From Rhizaria sp. SCN 62-66 (lineage: Eukaryota > Rhizaria, unplaced): a stretch of DNA of 49,244 nucleotides. The DNA is taken from positions 1 through 49,244 of the forward strand of contig MEDY01000217.1 of NCBI GenBank assembly GCA_001724265.1. Reading direction: 5' to 3'. The position numbers and the translations under genes were made by a program. The notes under the pieces are model-generated. The model saw only the letters and a program-made list of their open reading frames with translations. It was not told the DNA's origin and did not search any database. This document shows positions 23,505-35,587 of this stretch, piece by piece. Position 1 is the first letter of the stretch; each line of letters starts with the position of its first letter.

Positions 23505-26500
23505 TTAGTCGTCGTCGGCGTCGTCCGCGCACCGGCGCACGGCGTCGCTGAGCGCCCCCAGCCTTTCTGCCTGCTGCATCAGCACCCCGCCGTCTTCCCG
23601 CTCCAGCCGCGCCCGCGCCTCGACCGCGCCCTGCAGCGCACGCAGCACTCTCCGCGGCACGCCTGCGCACAGCGGGGCGAGCGCCTCGGCCCCGTGCGCG
23701 ACGGCGGTGAGGGTCGCCACAATCAGCATCGCGGCCGAGTTGCGCAGCGCTGCGTAGGCCGAGAGCGCCTTCATGAGCATGTGCATGCGGGCCTTGGTCG
23801 CGCATAGACTCGCCTCTTTCGCAGTGACCACAGCCTCCATCGACTCAGCCGCACGCAGAGCCGCCAGCGCCGCGGCCGTCGCGTTCGTCGACGCCGCCGC
23901 TGAGGTGGCAGCAGTGGCCGAGAGCGTCGTGGCCATGTTGCGCTCGCGCGTCGCATCCGCCTTGGTCCTGGCAAGCGCGCGGTGCTCCTTCTTGGCCGTG
24001 CGTGCGAGCGTTGCGACGTCGCGCTCCATCTCAGCGTGGCACTCAACGCGCAGCTCCAGCATCGCGAGCAGGGGCCAGAACGCGCCCTCATGAATCACCG
24101 CGTCCGCCAGCACAGACTTGGTCCGTGCGTCGGCCGCTGCGGCGTCGATGAGGGCCCACAGCGCACGCACGCAGGATGTGACGGCGGCGGCGCGCTGGAG
24201 GTCCTCCTGGGAGCCGTCGGCCGCGAGCGCGGCGGTGGCAATAAGGCCGGCGAGACGAACCGACCAGCCTACCGCGTCGTCCTCGGGCACAAGGAAACCG
24301 CTGCCGCTGCTGCTGCCGCTGCTGCCTGAGCCGTGTCCGCCCGCCGCGTTACTATTAGACGACGGGGCCGAGCTCGCAGTGGCGGAGGCGCCTTGGTGGC
24401 TGATGTGGTGGTGGATGTTGCTGCCGCCGAAGGGCGCGGCGTGCGCGACAGACGGCATCGGTAGCCGCGCCGCGTCGTTATCGCTCTGTCCATACGCCGT
24501 CTCTGTCAGCGCGCGCACGCCGTGACTCGCCGCCGCCGCTGCGCCGCCAGCCGCCGCGCCGAGCTCGCCCGCGAGGCCGAAGCCACGGCGGCGGCGGCGC
24601 AGCCTGCGCGCGGCGCGGCGACGGGCACGGTCTGGGTCCGTATCCGGCAGCGCGGCGGCGTCGGGCTCGAATCCGCTGGCCGCCATGAGCTTCGCGACGC
24701 GCGCCGAGACGTCCTCGTCACTCTCCTGCACTGCGGTGCCAGCGCCGGAGCCGCCGGCGTCGCCGCGGCGAGGCTCTCTGTTGTTGCCGTTGCTATGGCC
24801 GTCGTCGCACTCGGAGTCAGAGCTGCCCGAGTCGGAGTCGGAGGAGTTGTCCGAGTCCGAGGAGTTGGCACCGGGCGGCGCGCAGCGCACACGGATTGCA
24901 TGCGCGAGTGCCAGCTGTGCGATCTCACCGGCCGCCCACGCCTGCACGTGCGGCCGGCGGTCCAGCAGCGTTTCGGTCAGCCGCGGCAAGTCGAAGCGAT
25001 AAAACAGCTCCTCGTCGGTCAACGTCGTGAGTAACGCGTGCAATTCGCGGATGATATCGCGGAAGCGCGGCCGCAGCGCGGGGCGCGGGGCGACACAGCG
25101 GGCGACCAGCGGAGCTAGTAAGCCCTGCGCCCACAGAGGCAGCGATGGACGCTGACCACATGCGACGACGGCATTCGCGACATCGTGGTAGTCAGCGTTC
25201 TCGTGCAGTATGTCACTGTACGGGTGTTGCCGTGACGCAAGCTCGGTGAGGACAATACCGAACGAAAACACGTCTGCCTTTTGACCGTAGGGCCTGCCGA
25301 GCATAACTTCCGGCGCCATCCACTCTGGCGTGCCGAATACACCATGGCGCGCGCGGCCAGGGTCCTCGGCGTCTTGCTCGTCTTCGTCACCGTGCACGTC
25401 TTGCTCCTGCTCGGGCTCTTGCTCCTGCTCACGGTCATTCGCGCCGTAAGTTAAGCCGCAGTCGCCAGCCTGCGCGTAGTCGCCGTTAGTATTGCAGCGA
25501 TGGCTTGGGCTGTCGTTGGCATCGCCACCGGCAACGTTGTCATCGTCATCAGCGTTGAGCATGCGTTGCATAGCGCGGACGTTGTCACTAGGACGGTGCA
25601 CCATTCTCGTTGTCTGGTACTCGTCGACATCGACGGCAGACTCGGTGACAGTGAACTTGTTGCCAACAGCAACAGCGTTGTCAGCATACGCAGTATGGGC
25701 GTTGTCGCGCTCATTCTCGTTGTCGTTGTCTGAGGTGTTTGTGAACTGCGACGGCGTCAGCGCAAGCTCGCCAGCAACCAACAGCGCCGCGCTCGAGCCG
25801 CCACCAGCGCCACCACCGCCAACAACGTTATTGTGATTGTCGTTGAGTGTGTCGTCAGACAGCCCGTCCCTCTCGCTGTGCGCGTTCGTGTTGACGCTCG
25901 TGCCCGCGTTGACGCTGCTGTTCGTCGGCGGACGACTGTGTACAGCGTGAGTCGGCGACGACACCGCAACGGAGAGCCTCGTCGTTCGCTGTCCACCCAC
26001 CGCGCCGTTCGCCACATGCCCGCCCTCGCCCTCGCCAATGCCAGCGAGAGCCACGGTCGTGCCGCCGCCGCCGCCGCCGTTGTTGTTATCGCCCGCGGCG
26101 GCGCTGTTGGCCAGCGTGCGGAGCGACGCAAACGCGCTGGCAGCGGTAGCGGCGTTGCCACCGCACAACGAAGCCCGCGCCGGCAGTCGCACAGTGTGGC
26201 TGTGCCCTGCAGCAGCCGCGGTGGCGCCGCCGGCTGCAGACCCAGTGCGGGCGGTCTGCGCACGTTTCAGCACCTCCGGCCTCAGCAGCTGCGACGGCGA
26301 CAACGAGTGCGCGGTGTCGGTGTCAACCTCGAGGTCGGCGCCGCCACCGGCCGGCGTCGTCATCGTCACGGAGCCAGCGACGGCGCCAGTGTTAGCAGCA
26401 ACAGCGGCAACTGCGACAGTGGGGCCAGCGCCCGGGGGACCGGGGCTCGCGCCAGCGTAGCACTGTGGCGGCGGCGAGAAGATGGAGCCCGCGCCGGTGA

Positions 26501-29500
26501 GCACCGAGCCGGCCGCGCTGAAGGCATCATTGTTGCTGTCATTGGCAATGTAGGGGTTGATATTGCCCAGCGTTGAGAACGCGCGTAAGCGAGGCTTGTA
26601 CAGCGTGCTGCAGTTACCGCCGGCAACAGCGGCAGCCGCCGCGTTGGTGATGTTGCTGGCGTTGCTGATGTTCGTATTCGCTAAGATCGACACACCGTGC
26701 GTCAGCGTACCGTGCCCCCATACACCGGCCTCAGCGGCGGCAGCGCCGACCACGCCGACCATGCCGGCACTATTGTCGCTGAGGCCACTGGCGTTGTTCG
26801 CCAAGTACGTGCTGTTCGCGTTAAATGCATTGTTGTTCGATGGAGCATGTCGCAGAGTGGCGCCAGTCGCGGGCGCGGTCCCGAAAAACGACGAGTGCGC
26901 GCCGCTGCCGGCAACAACCGCGTTCGGAGCGCTCGCAGCGGCCGAGTCAGAGTGGGGGCTAACGCTATTATTCTTCTGGCTAGGACTGAGGCTGTCCGCG
27001 GAGGCCGCTGCGGCCCAGTAGCGCCGCATGTTCGCGCCGTTGGCGGGCTTGCGGCCGCCACCAGGGGAGATGCCAGCTGTCACCCGTCCTCTTGCAATAG
27101 CCCATGACGAGTCGTCCCCTTGGTTCTCGCCGTCACTCCCCGTGAGAGTCTTGTTGCCGCCCGCCCGGGTGCCCCAGACGTGGGCCACGATCGGCACTGG
27201 CACGGACGACGTGGTGGTCGAGGTCGCAAACGCGCCGTGAGACTGTTGTGGCGAGCTGTAGATCTGAGACTGGGCCGGAGACTGTACTTGCGAGTCAACA
27301 GCGTCATGCTGTTGTTGCTGTTGCTGCGAGTGTTGCGGCGACTGGGTCGGTGACGCCACAGGCGTGGGCTCAGACAGCAGCGCAAACGCAGCAGCCGCGG
27401 CCGCTGCAGTGTCAGCAGCAGCAGGGTCCGTCGCGTTCACAGCGGAATCAGCGGATAAAGGCACGGCGTGACCGCGACGCTGACGCTGGTTCGCTGTGTT
27501 GCTCCGAACCCTGTTGCTACTGTCACTGTCATCCTCAGCCTTCGCCTGCTTCTGTTGCTGCTGCAGCTCAAGTTCTTTCTGCTCTTGCTCTTGCTCATGC
27601 TCCTGCTCATGTTCTTGCTCATACTGCTGTTGTTGCTGCTGGCGCAGACGCTCGCGCTCCTGCTCTTGCTCCAGCTCCTGCAAACGCTGCTGCTCCTGCT
27701 GTTGCTGCTGATCGCCGGTAGCACTCCAGTCACGGATGAAAGAAAGACCAAAATCGGCAACCTTGGGCGTCAACCGCACGTCAACAAGCACGTTCTGGCT
27801 CTTCAAATCACGGTGAATGATGCCAGCATGCAGCGAATGCAGGTAATTCATACCCTGTGCAATCCCCATCGCCAGCGTTAAAACCTTGCGCGCGTTCAAG
27901 TACACCACAGGATCGCGCAACACGTCAAAGAGACTGCCACGCTCGCACCACTCCGTCACCACAAACACGTCTTGCTCTTCCCGCGCCCGCGCCACCGCCG
28001 CTGCGGCCTCCGTGGACAGCAGCCCGTCCTGGGCGGCGCGGGTTGGCGACATGGGCTCCGGCGGCGGCGGTAAACACGCGCCTAGGTACAGCACGACGTG
28101 CGGGTGCCGCAGCTGCGACAGGATCGACACCTCTTTCTGCACCTCAGCCATGGCTTCGGCCACAGCGGCGGCTTCGCGCTGCTCCGCGGCGGCCGCGACG
28201 GCCTCGGCCTCAGCGGCAGCCTCGAGGTCCTGCTCGTCGCCCGTCTCGGCCGCGCGCGCCGCCGCCGCCGTGGCCGTGGCGCGGGCGGCGGCGGCGGCGG
28301 AGTCGGCGGCCAGCGCGGCGGGGCGCAAGGTTTTGACGGCGACCGGCGTGCCCCAGAGGAAGCCTTGGTAGACATCGCCGAATGCACCGCCCCCGAGACG
28401 GCGGCCGAGGATCAAATCATGGGGGTCGATCGCGCTCGCACTGGTGGGGTTCTGTGGCGTGCTGTGAGCGACGGTGACAGCGTTGCTATTGCTATGAGCG
28501 ACGCAGTGCGAGTGTGACAGATGATTGGCGTTGCTGTTGCTCATGTCACCGTTGTCGTTCGCGCGAGTGTGCGCGTTGCTTGAGGTGATAATGCTGTTGC
28601 TATTGTTGGGGAGAGTCTTAGCAGTGACATCCGATGGCGAAACGAGATAACCATTGTCAACGCTGACACGACCACAATATACAGCAGTATTAGCCTCATT
28701 AGCCTTAGTCGCCGCCTCACTATCAGCGACAGGAACGCCGCTGATTTCAGTCGAAGTGTTGTCGGTGGCAACGATACTGGCATTCCGAGACTTCATACTA
28801 GCGTCAATTAAAGCGCTCGCAGCCTTGTCTCTCTCAGGCGACTCAGGAAACAGCGGCGGTGGCGGCGGCGGGGGCGACGACGACTGGGACCGCTGTAGGC
28901 CATCTGACTGCCCCTTTGCATGCGAAAGCACAAACTCTGACTCGTGCACCTCCTTCGAGCTCGAACTGGCGCTGCTTGACTCAGGGCTGGGGCTTTGCGA
29001 CGCAGGTGCATTGCTGCCGTTGAGGTTGTGACTAGGGGTCGGCAGCGGGCGCGGCGGCCGCGGGGGCGGCCTTGCCGGCACTGACGGCGACTGGGGCGGC
29101 GCCACAACTGCGCTGCTCTCGCTCTTACTAACGTTGCCGTCAGCGCTGTTGTTGTCCGCACTCGCATTCGCCGCACCACTGTTCGCGGTCGCATTGGCTT
29201 TGTTGTTATTGTTGTTGTTATTGGCGATAAGAACTGACTGGCGGCCGGTCAAAACCACGTTAACGTGACTGTGCAGCGTGTTGTTACTTGCCAGCGCAGT
29301 CAGTGGCACCTTGATCGGGATGGTACTTACATCAACCACGGGGCTACTTACATTCGGGCTAACACTCGCAGTCGCGTTCGCAGTGACCGGACTCGCATTC
29401 GCAACAGCGGTATTCCCTGAAGGGATAGTAGTCACTGAGGGGATCCTGAGCGTGTAGTTGTTGTACCCCGCATCAGCCCCCGCGGCAGCGGCTGCGGCTG

Positions 29501-31232
29501 TTAGCCTCATCGTCCCGTACCCGTCCGCGGCAGTGACAGCGGCGGCGACGGCCTGCGACCGCGCCGCGACGGCGTTGACAACTGCGGCGATCGCGGTCAG
29601 CCATGCCGTTTTGTCGCGAGCGGACTGGGCGTGCACCCACAGCTCGCGGCCGGTGGTGCAAACCGCAAACAGATGCGGCTTATGCTCCGTCGGCACAGTA
29701 ACGGCAACGGCGGAACCGCGGGGAGAAACGCACAACTCAGCAGCTGCAGCAGCAGCGGCATTGTTATCGACGAAGAGGTTGTGCTGCTCACGGTCACTGG
29801 GGAGGGTCTTCGAGGCGTGAGCGCCCTGGTTGTGACTGTGTGCGTGGCTATTGATCGCCAGAGGCATGGTGCGAGAGCCCACGGCAGCGTCGTGAGCGCT
29901 ATTATCGGCAACAATGCTGTGAACAAGACGGCCTTGGGGGCTTGCAGCAACACGAGCATGGTTACTGTTCGTAGTATTGTTGTTGTTGCTGCTGTTTGCA
30001 ACAGCTTGCGCGCTGCCTTGGCGGCGGATCGTGTTGAACAGACTGTTGTTGCCGCCGCTCCCGGTGCTGTTGGTGGACGGCGTCGCGGTCAGCGTCTGCG
30101 GCAGCGGCTGCGCGGTAGTGGCGACGACAACTGCCGCCTGCGCCAGCCGCGCTGTTTGAGCGTTGTGGCAGCGCTCGCACACGCGCACGGGGGAGAAAAT
30201 GCCGAAGCGCGGTAAGCAAACGGTGCCGCTTGTGCACGCGGAGCAAAACGACCGGCCACAGGCCTTGCAGTGCTTGCGGAAGCACAAGAAGCCAAAGTCA
30301 CGGCCACAAGCCTGCGATGCAAAAGACAAGACAAAACAGATGAGTTAGGGACGTAAAAAGAATGAGAAAATTCAAAAAGAAAAATGATTCACAGAGTCTC
30401 ATTTGCAAGAGATCATAAAAGTGTTGTTTGAGTAGGTTGTTTGAGTAGGTACCTGGCAGTTTGACGCGTCCATCGGAGCCGGTGGAGTCGCGGGCACAAG
30501 CGCGCGCGGCCTCGGCCTCGCAGCCGCAGCAGCAGCAGCAGCAGCGGCAGCAGGCTGTCCGTTCGCGCCGGGCTTGTTGTTACTTGTAGTGACGAGATAC
30601 TCCTCGTCGTCATCCTCGTCGTCGTTGCGACTGTCACCACCGTTCTCTTGATGGGTCAATAGCCTTCCCGCGCCCGCGTTGCTTTGCTGCGGCTGACTCG
30701 CGCTGCTACCCGTGTCGTCAAAGTCGTAGTCGTCAGCAAGGCTCAGCAGCGTTGTTTCGGGCCCCTGGAGCTGAATCACGCCCAAAACCTGCGCCAGCGA
30801 CGCGTCTTTGTAGTACATGAGCGTATCGGGGTACAGAACAAACCACCGCTTGTGCCAGGTCTTCCACCCGCCGCGCGCGCCGCCCTGCTTAGACAGAAAC
30901 CCGCTGTACACGACCCGCGACCGCGCATGGCCCGCGTGACCGCCGTGACCCACAACGGCCGTAGACGCAGTCGCGGTCGTCAGCAAGCGCGTCGCGGCGG
31001 AGGGCGGCCGCAGCAGCGGCGGCGGGGCCGGGGACGCCAGGGCGCCGCCCGGGTGCGGGCTCACCGCGGTGCTCGCAGTCGTCGTCGCGGTCGTAGTTGT
31101 GGTGGCCGTGGTGTGGGTGGAGTTGGTGCTGTTGTTGCTGCGCGTGCTGTGGGCTGAGGGACCGCGGCGCAGCGTCGTGGCGGGGTACGCAGAGTACCCC
31201 GCCGGTTGGGGTGTAAAGGCGTTGTTCTGCAT
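23505..31232 (-). CDS. PH-FYVE tyrosine-kinase-like (TKL) protein kinase with giant activation-loop insert
   Basis: Exons 31232-30453 and 30311-23505 (phase 0, donor GTACCT) give 2528 aa. Residues 109-165 form the first strands of a PH domain (SGFLSKQGG, KRWFVLYPDTLMYYKD). Residues 259-308 are a FYVE finger with spacing CX2C-x12-CX2C-x4-CX2C-x18-CX2C and core RKHCKACGRSFC. Residues 469-504 (HLFAVCTTGRELWVHAQSAR, then TAWLTAI) look like the last strands and helix of a PH domain. The kinase starts near 890: glycine loop GGGAFG at 900-905, Lys920 (VAVK), HRD Asp1095 (HRDLKSQN, TKL-like), DFG Asp1113, GTPEWMAPE ending at Glu1928, then DVFSFGIVLTELASRQHPYSD. All catalytic residues are present. A ~60-residue Ala/Glu insert follows Lys920, and about 800 residues of Gln/Asn/Ser/Gly-rich sequence separate DFG from APE. 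The last ~450 residues hold Ala-rich helices. Predicted role: phosphoinositide-recruited endosomal signalling kinase. Confidence 0.88.
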
Positions 31233-31898
31233 GTGCTGGGAAGCAGCAGCGGCAGGGAGACGCGCTGAAGGGAGCGCAGTAAGTAGGGAAAAAGAGGGAA
31301 GTGCTTGGTGTGGCTGTGGTGGTAACGTCAGCGGGGAAGAAAACCGAAGATAGAGGCGTTAATGAGGTTAAATAAGAGTAGCCACACAGTTGATGAAATG
31401 CGAAATCGCGCAGACAGCGCTGGTGTCGTTGTTGCAGGACGGAATATTGAGGTTGTAACGCGTGTGATGCGAGATATCAAGAAGCATGCTCCTTGTGGGC
31501 GAGGCACGCTCTCGGTCGGAATGCCTTGCTAACAAGATATAAAGGAAGCTTTCATCGAAAGAGCTATTTCATGAATGCATGCAAAAGAACTGTTTAGTTA
31601 ACATCTTGCAACGATGATCCAAATGGACGTTCATGGATGGAAATACGGGCGCTGATAAATCTTCCGTCCCAAATAGTCCTGGCCCCTGGCCTACAGCCAC
31701 AAACGCATGGCAAAACTTGAACAATTACTTTTCCACTATATGAACAACATATCAACGCTGTACTGCATTGGATTCTACGCTTAATTTGTATGTTTTATGA
31801 ACAGGTAAATAGGTTTGAGTCTATGTATCAATTATAGCGTCGGTATTGACGCATTTCTCGTTAAAACTAGGTAATGTTACGCGTGCCATTCGCCCAAC
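31233..31898. other. Kinase 5' flank and downstream gene's 3' flank
   Basis: 666 nt between two minus-strand genes. The ~140 nt nearest the kinase ATG are purine-rich on the plus strand. An ATATAAAGG stretch near 31536 faces plus with no gene following. No RNA gene was recognised. Confidence 0.4.
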
Positions 31899-33199
31899 TC
31901 ACGCCAACAGCACCGCAAGAGCCGCCAAGACAGCCACAAGACCAGCCAGAAACACGCTGTTGGTAGGACTAGGCGCCGCCCCGCACATGGTGTGCGGCAG
32001 ACCGGTACAGTTGAGCTTCTGCTTGCACCGCGACACCGCCGTCTGGCACATGTGCAGACAAATCGGCCTAGATTATAAAGCAGAAAGAAAAGAAAATCAA
32101 CGGTATATGAGATAATAGATCCATATATTTCAAGAGTTCCACGAAAAGCACATATTTCTAATTTGAAAACAAATGATCAATTTAATAAAGCCATATAGAG
32201 ATATCTTTGTTTTAATGTGACAAACCTTGCGACCTCAATTGGCGGGTCCAAATCGGGGTCCGTGCCCGACGGCAGCCCTGGCAGCGGCTCATTCGACGCC
32301 GCGCAGTACTCAAACTGCAGCGCGCAGTGGTAGTTCCTCCTCCGTGCCAGACAGTCAGAACACATCGATTGCCCAAACACCTGGCTCGAACACGAGGTCT
32401 GGCGTGACGTCCAGACCGCGGCGTCGGAAAGGTAAGCCGCCAGCGCGGCCTCATCCTTCGTCTTCATGTCATCTAACGACAGGGACCCCAACAGCGGGTA
32501 TGTAAGCAGTGAACGGCAGTAGAAGACGCGCTCTTGCTCTGGATCGATGTCGAAAATCATCCCAGTGGGCACGCATGGGCCGTTGGTGTAGGTGTTCAGG
32601 GGCACCGTGGGGTCGATTTCCGTGTCAGAGTCGCCGGCGCCGGCGTCAGTGGGGCTGTGGGTGCCTCCAGAGCCGGGGCTGCCATCACTTGAGCCAGAAC
32701 CAGAGCCAGAGCCGGAGCCAGCATCAGAGTCATCAGTGCTACCAGGGTCGGTTGAGTCCTCTAGCAGGGCTATAGACGGGGCTACAGGGCCAAACGGAGC
32801 GCGAAACTGCTTAGAACGACGCGCTACAGTCGCACGGGCTGCTTTCAAACTCAGAAAATGGCTTGGTGGAGAATTGGAGCGAGAGCTAGAGCTTGCGCCA
32901 AGCCTATGATGGCTCAGCGAGCTAGAGCTGGCTACGGTTGCTTCGGAGACTGGGGCGAGGGTGAGAGGAGAGTAGTCGAAGGTGTCCGCAAGCGAAAACG
33001 CAGCGCCGTTCGCGGTGGTGATGCTCACAACAGTCACTGCAGCAGCAGATGCAGAGACAGAGGCAGTGGCAGAGTTAGAGCTTGCGAGTGCGAGCGCATT
33101 CGGGGCGGAAGCTGTTGCGGCTGTTGCTGTTGTTGCTATCAAAGGAGTCGTGAGGATAAGACATGCTGCAAGGGCGAGCAAGCGGTGCAATGCAAGCAT
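31899..33199 (-). CDS. Probable GPI-anchored protein with Mid1/NALF-type cysteine-rich domain
   Basis: Exons 33199-32226 and 32067-31899 (158-nt intron, donor GTTTGT, phase 2) give 380 aa. I use the ATG at 33199 because it starts directly at a signal peptide (LALHRLLALAACLILTTPLIA); a longer reading begins with TTG. After a Ser/Ala and Ser/Gly/Asp linker comes a Cys-rich region: CVPTG, FYCRSLLTYP, then C-x8-C-x2-C-x8-C-x6-C (residues CSSQVFGQSMCSDC onward), and in exon 2 ICLHMCQTAVSRC and CTGLPHTMC. The C-terminus is a ~18-residue hydrophobic tail ending at the stop (FLAGLVAVLAALAVLLA) after APSPTNS, a typical GPI-attachment signal. The Cys spacing matches the extracellular domain of fungal Mid1 and animal NALF/FAM155, auxiliary subunits of Cch1/NALCN cation channels. 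This family call is inference from pattern; a Frizzled-like CRD is the alternative. Confidence 0.6.
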
Positions 33200-33929
33200 G
33201 CTGTGGCGCCGCCAGTTTGACAGGAGCGCTCCTTTGCGGGGTTGTGTCGCACTCAAAGCTGTCAACCGTTGCTCTTGCTAGAGTCAGAGCCGAAACAGAA
33301 GGGAAGCCGCGCAGTAACGGTAGTATGTCAGCTGCTTAAGACGTGAAACGGGTCGGAATAGAACAAAATTTTGTTGATTAACCTACATAACGTAGTGGAA
33401 TTAGTTGGGATATGAAGTGGAAATGACAAAATGTGAGAATTTGAAGGAGGATTCCGAACACTGAGCCGTTTCCTGTCAGCAACATCAAACAGTTGCTCAG
33501 CGCTCCACAAACATGGTATTTGAAAATAAAAGTCAACTGAGTAATACAAATAAATACGAAATAGCGGAAGTTCGGAAGAAAAGTTCTAAACAGTGTGACT
33601 GTTGATGTAGGGACATGCCGAAGTGGTGCCTACAGAGGCCGAAAGGCAACGGCTTGGCCGCAGACTCGAGGACTTCGCCAAGACACATCACAGGACCAGT
33701 TCCTGGCGTCATATCGCAGTATTATTAAGCGCCAAAAGAAAACAGTACAGTTCAATTATGGACACAAAATAACACTTCTATCTAACGATGGCAACCCCAC
33801 GTTCTACATCTGCTCCGTTCACGCACCATCGCTTGCCACCCAACTCGCTCACCTGCCCACATCACCATTCCGTTTATAACCTCCCGCACCGGTTTCCTTT
33901 GCGTCCTGCCTAGGCCGCTGTCGCTCTCC
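33200..33929. other. Divergent promoter region, Mid1-like / QNG1
   Basis: 730 nt separate the two ATGs. The centre (33350-33580) is AT-rich. A short ORF at 33595-33879 shows no recognisable protein. A TATA-like box lies before the plus-strand gene. Confidence 0.45.
33875..33880 (+). promoter_or_regulatory. TATA-like box upstream of QNG1
   Basis: TATAAC about 50 nt upstream of the ATG at 33930, within TTTATAACC. Confidence 0.35.
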
Positions 33930-35350
33930 ATGTCCGAGCAGTGCCCTCTGAACGAGGTCGTGACGTCGACCGCGCGCGTCTTCAACGCCATCAACGCTAA
34001 GTACCTCTCGGCCACTCCGTCCACATTCTCCTACGCCGACTACTCCCTCGCCCACGGCGACTGCAAGACTGCCGACTCCAGCGCCACCACTCTCCCCGTT
34101 GACGGCGTGACCGAACTCCTCCCTATTCCCGCGCTCTCCGCCTTCACCGAACACCCCCCTGTGTACATCGACGAAGCCGCGCTCGACGCCGAGCTCGACG
34201 CCAACGCGACTCTCTACAGCACTGAAGCGCTGCCGCCGACATGGGCGCAGACCTACCACTACTCGGCCACGCCCGAGGAGGTTGCCGCGGACGGCGCCGC
34301 CGCAGAGCGCCTCTGCCAGTACGTTTTTGTGCTTGACGCACTCAACTTCTGCTTCTGGCCGCTCTCCGGATATGAATACGAGCACCTCGCCGGCTCTCTC
34401 AAGGCCGCGCTTGACCGTGATCCCACCGCGTTCGACGCCGCGAACCTTGCCGCCGTTACCCCGGCCACGCTCGCGCGCTGGCTGCAGCCGCCCGCCGAGT
34501 TCCCGCTTATCGCCACGCCCCTGTGCGCGAATCCGGACGCCCAGCGCTGCGCCGATACCGGCGCCGTCCCGATCCCTCTGCTCGCCGCGCGCACGCGTCT
34601 GCTGCGGGAGCTGGGCGCCGCACTGCTCAGCGTGCCCGGGCAGAACGCCGCCGCGCTCGTGCGGTCCGCGAAGGGCTCAGCGCGCGCGCTGTTGCGCATT
34701 GTGACGGCCACGCTGCCCGGGTTCCGCGACCACCTCCAGTGGGGCGCCGACCAGGTACGGACATGCACAGTATATCTCGCTCAAATCTCAATCAAATTAA
34801 GATATATTGTATATTTCTTTGTACTTGTTGACTAGAAGATTTAAAATTTCGGCGTGTTAATTTTAATGCTCATGTGCTTTATTCGCTCTATGTCTCACTT
34901 CGCAAATGCGCAAAACGCGAATACTATCTTGTTTCGGCGCACTCGTTGTGATAGGTTTTCCTGTACAAGCGCGCTCAGATCCTCATTGGCGACCTGTGGG
35001 GCGCTTTCCGCGGCGTCGGCCTTGGCGCGTTCAGCGACATGAGCCACCTGTCATGCTTCGCCGACTACCGCATCCCGCAGCTCCTGCAGGGCATGGGCGT
35101 GCTCAAGTACTCTCCGACGCTCGCGGCGACTGTGGCCGCTCTGGAGCCTGTCCCCGCGGGCAGCGAGGCCGAGGTCGCGATCCGCGCTGCCACGGTGCAG
35201 GTTGTGGAGATGATCAAGCGCAAGATGGCGGCCAAGGGGGTCAAGATTGAGGCGTTCCAGCTTGATTGGCTGCTCTGGGAGGCGGGTGAGAAGCTCATGA
35301 AGGAGGGCAAGATCAACCCGCATCACCGCACGATCACGACCTACTACTGA
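33930..35350 (+). CDS. QNG1: Queuosine 5'-phosphate N-glycosylase/hydrolase (DUF2419)
   Basis: Exons 33930-34754 and 34955-35350 (200-nt intron, donor GTACGG, phase 0) give 406 aa, slightly above the family's ~340. Signatures in order: YVFVLDALNFCFWP, YEYEHLAGSLKAAL, LLRELGAALL, then in exon 2 VFLYKRAQILIGDLWG, FADYRIPQLLQGMGVLKYS, AEVAIRAATVQVVEMI, a DWLLW motif and the terminal HHRTITTYY. The acceptor at 34954 is fixed by the family motif YKRAQIL. This enzyme releases queuine base from queuosine 5'-phosphate so it can be reinserted into tRNA at the wobble position. It therefore implies that this organism scavenges queuine from food or bacteria, as most eukaryotes do. No tract expansions interrupt the core. 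Confidence 0.93.
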
Positions 35351-35567
35351 GTGTGACATCACTCGGAAATCAAACCATGACGGCGTAAAAAGTCGTATAT
35401 GCGTGCAAGCATAGTCCAACTGCGATGATCGCGCGATTTTTTGAGATTTGTTATTGAGAAACAGAAGGGATATGCATGCCCTGAGCTTATATGAGTTGCG
35501 CTCCATGGACTGAACTATACAAAAGATTTAAAAAAAAAATCAACAACATCATCAGATCGACTACTGG

Positions 35568-35587
35568 TACGCACGCGTACGCACGCG
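35568..35587. repeat. 10-bp tandem repeat
   Basis: Two perfect copies of GTACGCACGC, flanked by a partial GTGC. Confidence 0.8.

Noticed and set aside
27496-27711. Cys/Ser-rich plus-strand ORF resembling a metallothionein
   Set aside because: It is the reverse complement of the kinase's polyGln tract (CTG/TTG runs read as TGC/TGT). A composition artefact.
31481-31898. Possible small RNA gene after the ATATAAAGG near 31536
   Set aside because: No box elements, stable stems or Pol III terminator that I can support. Left as plain spacer.
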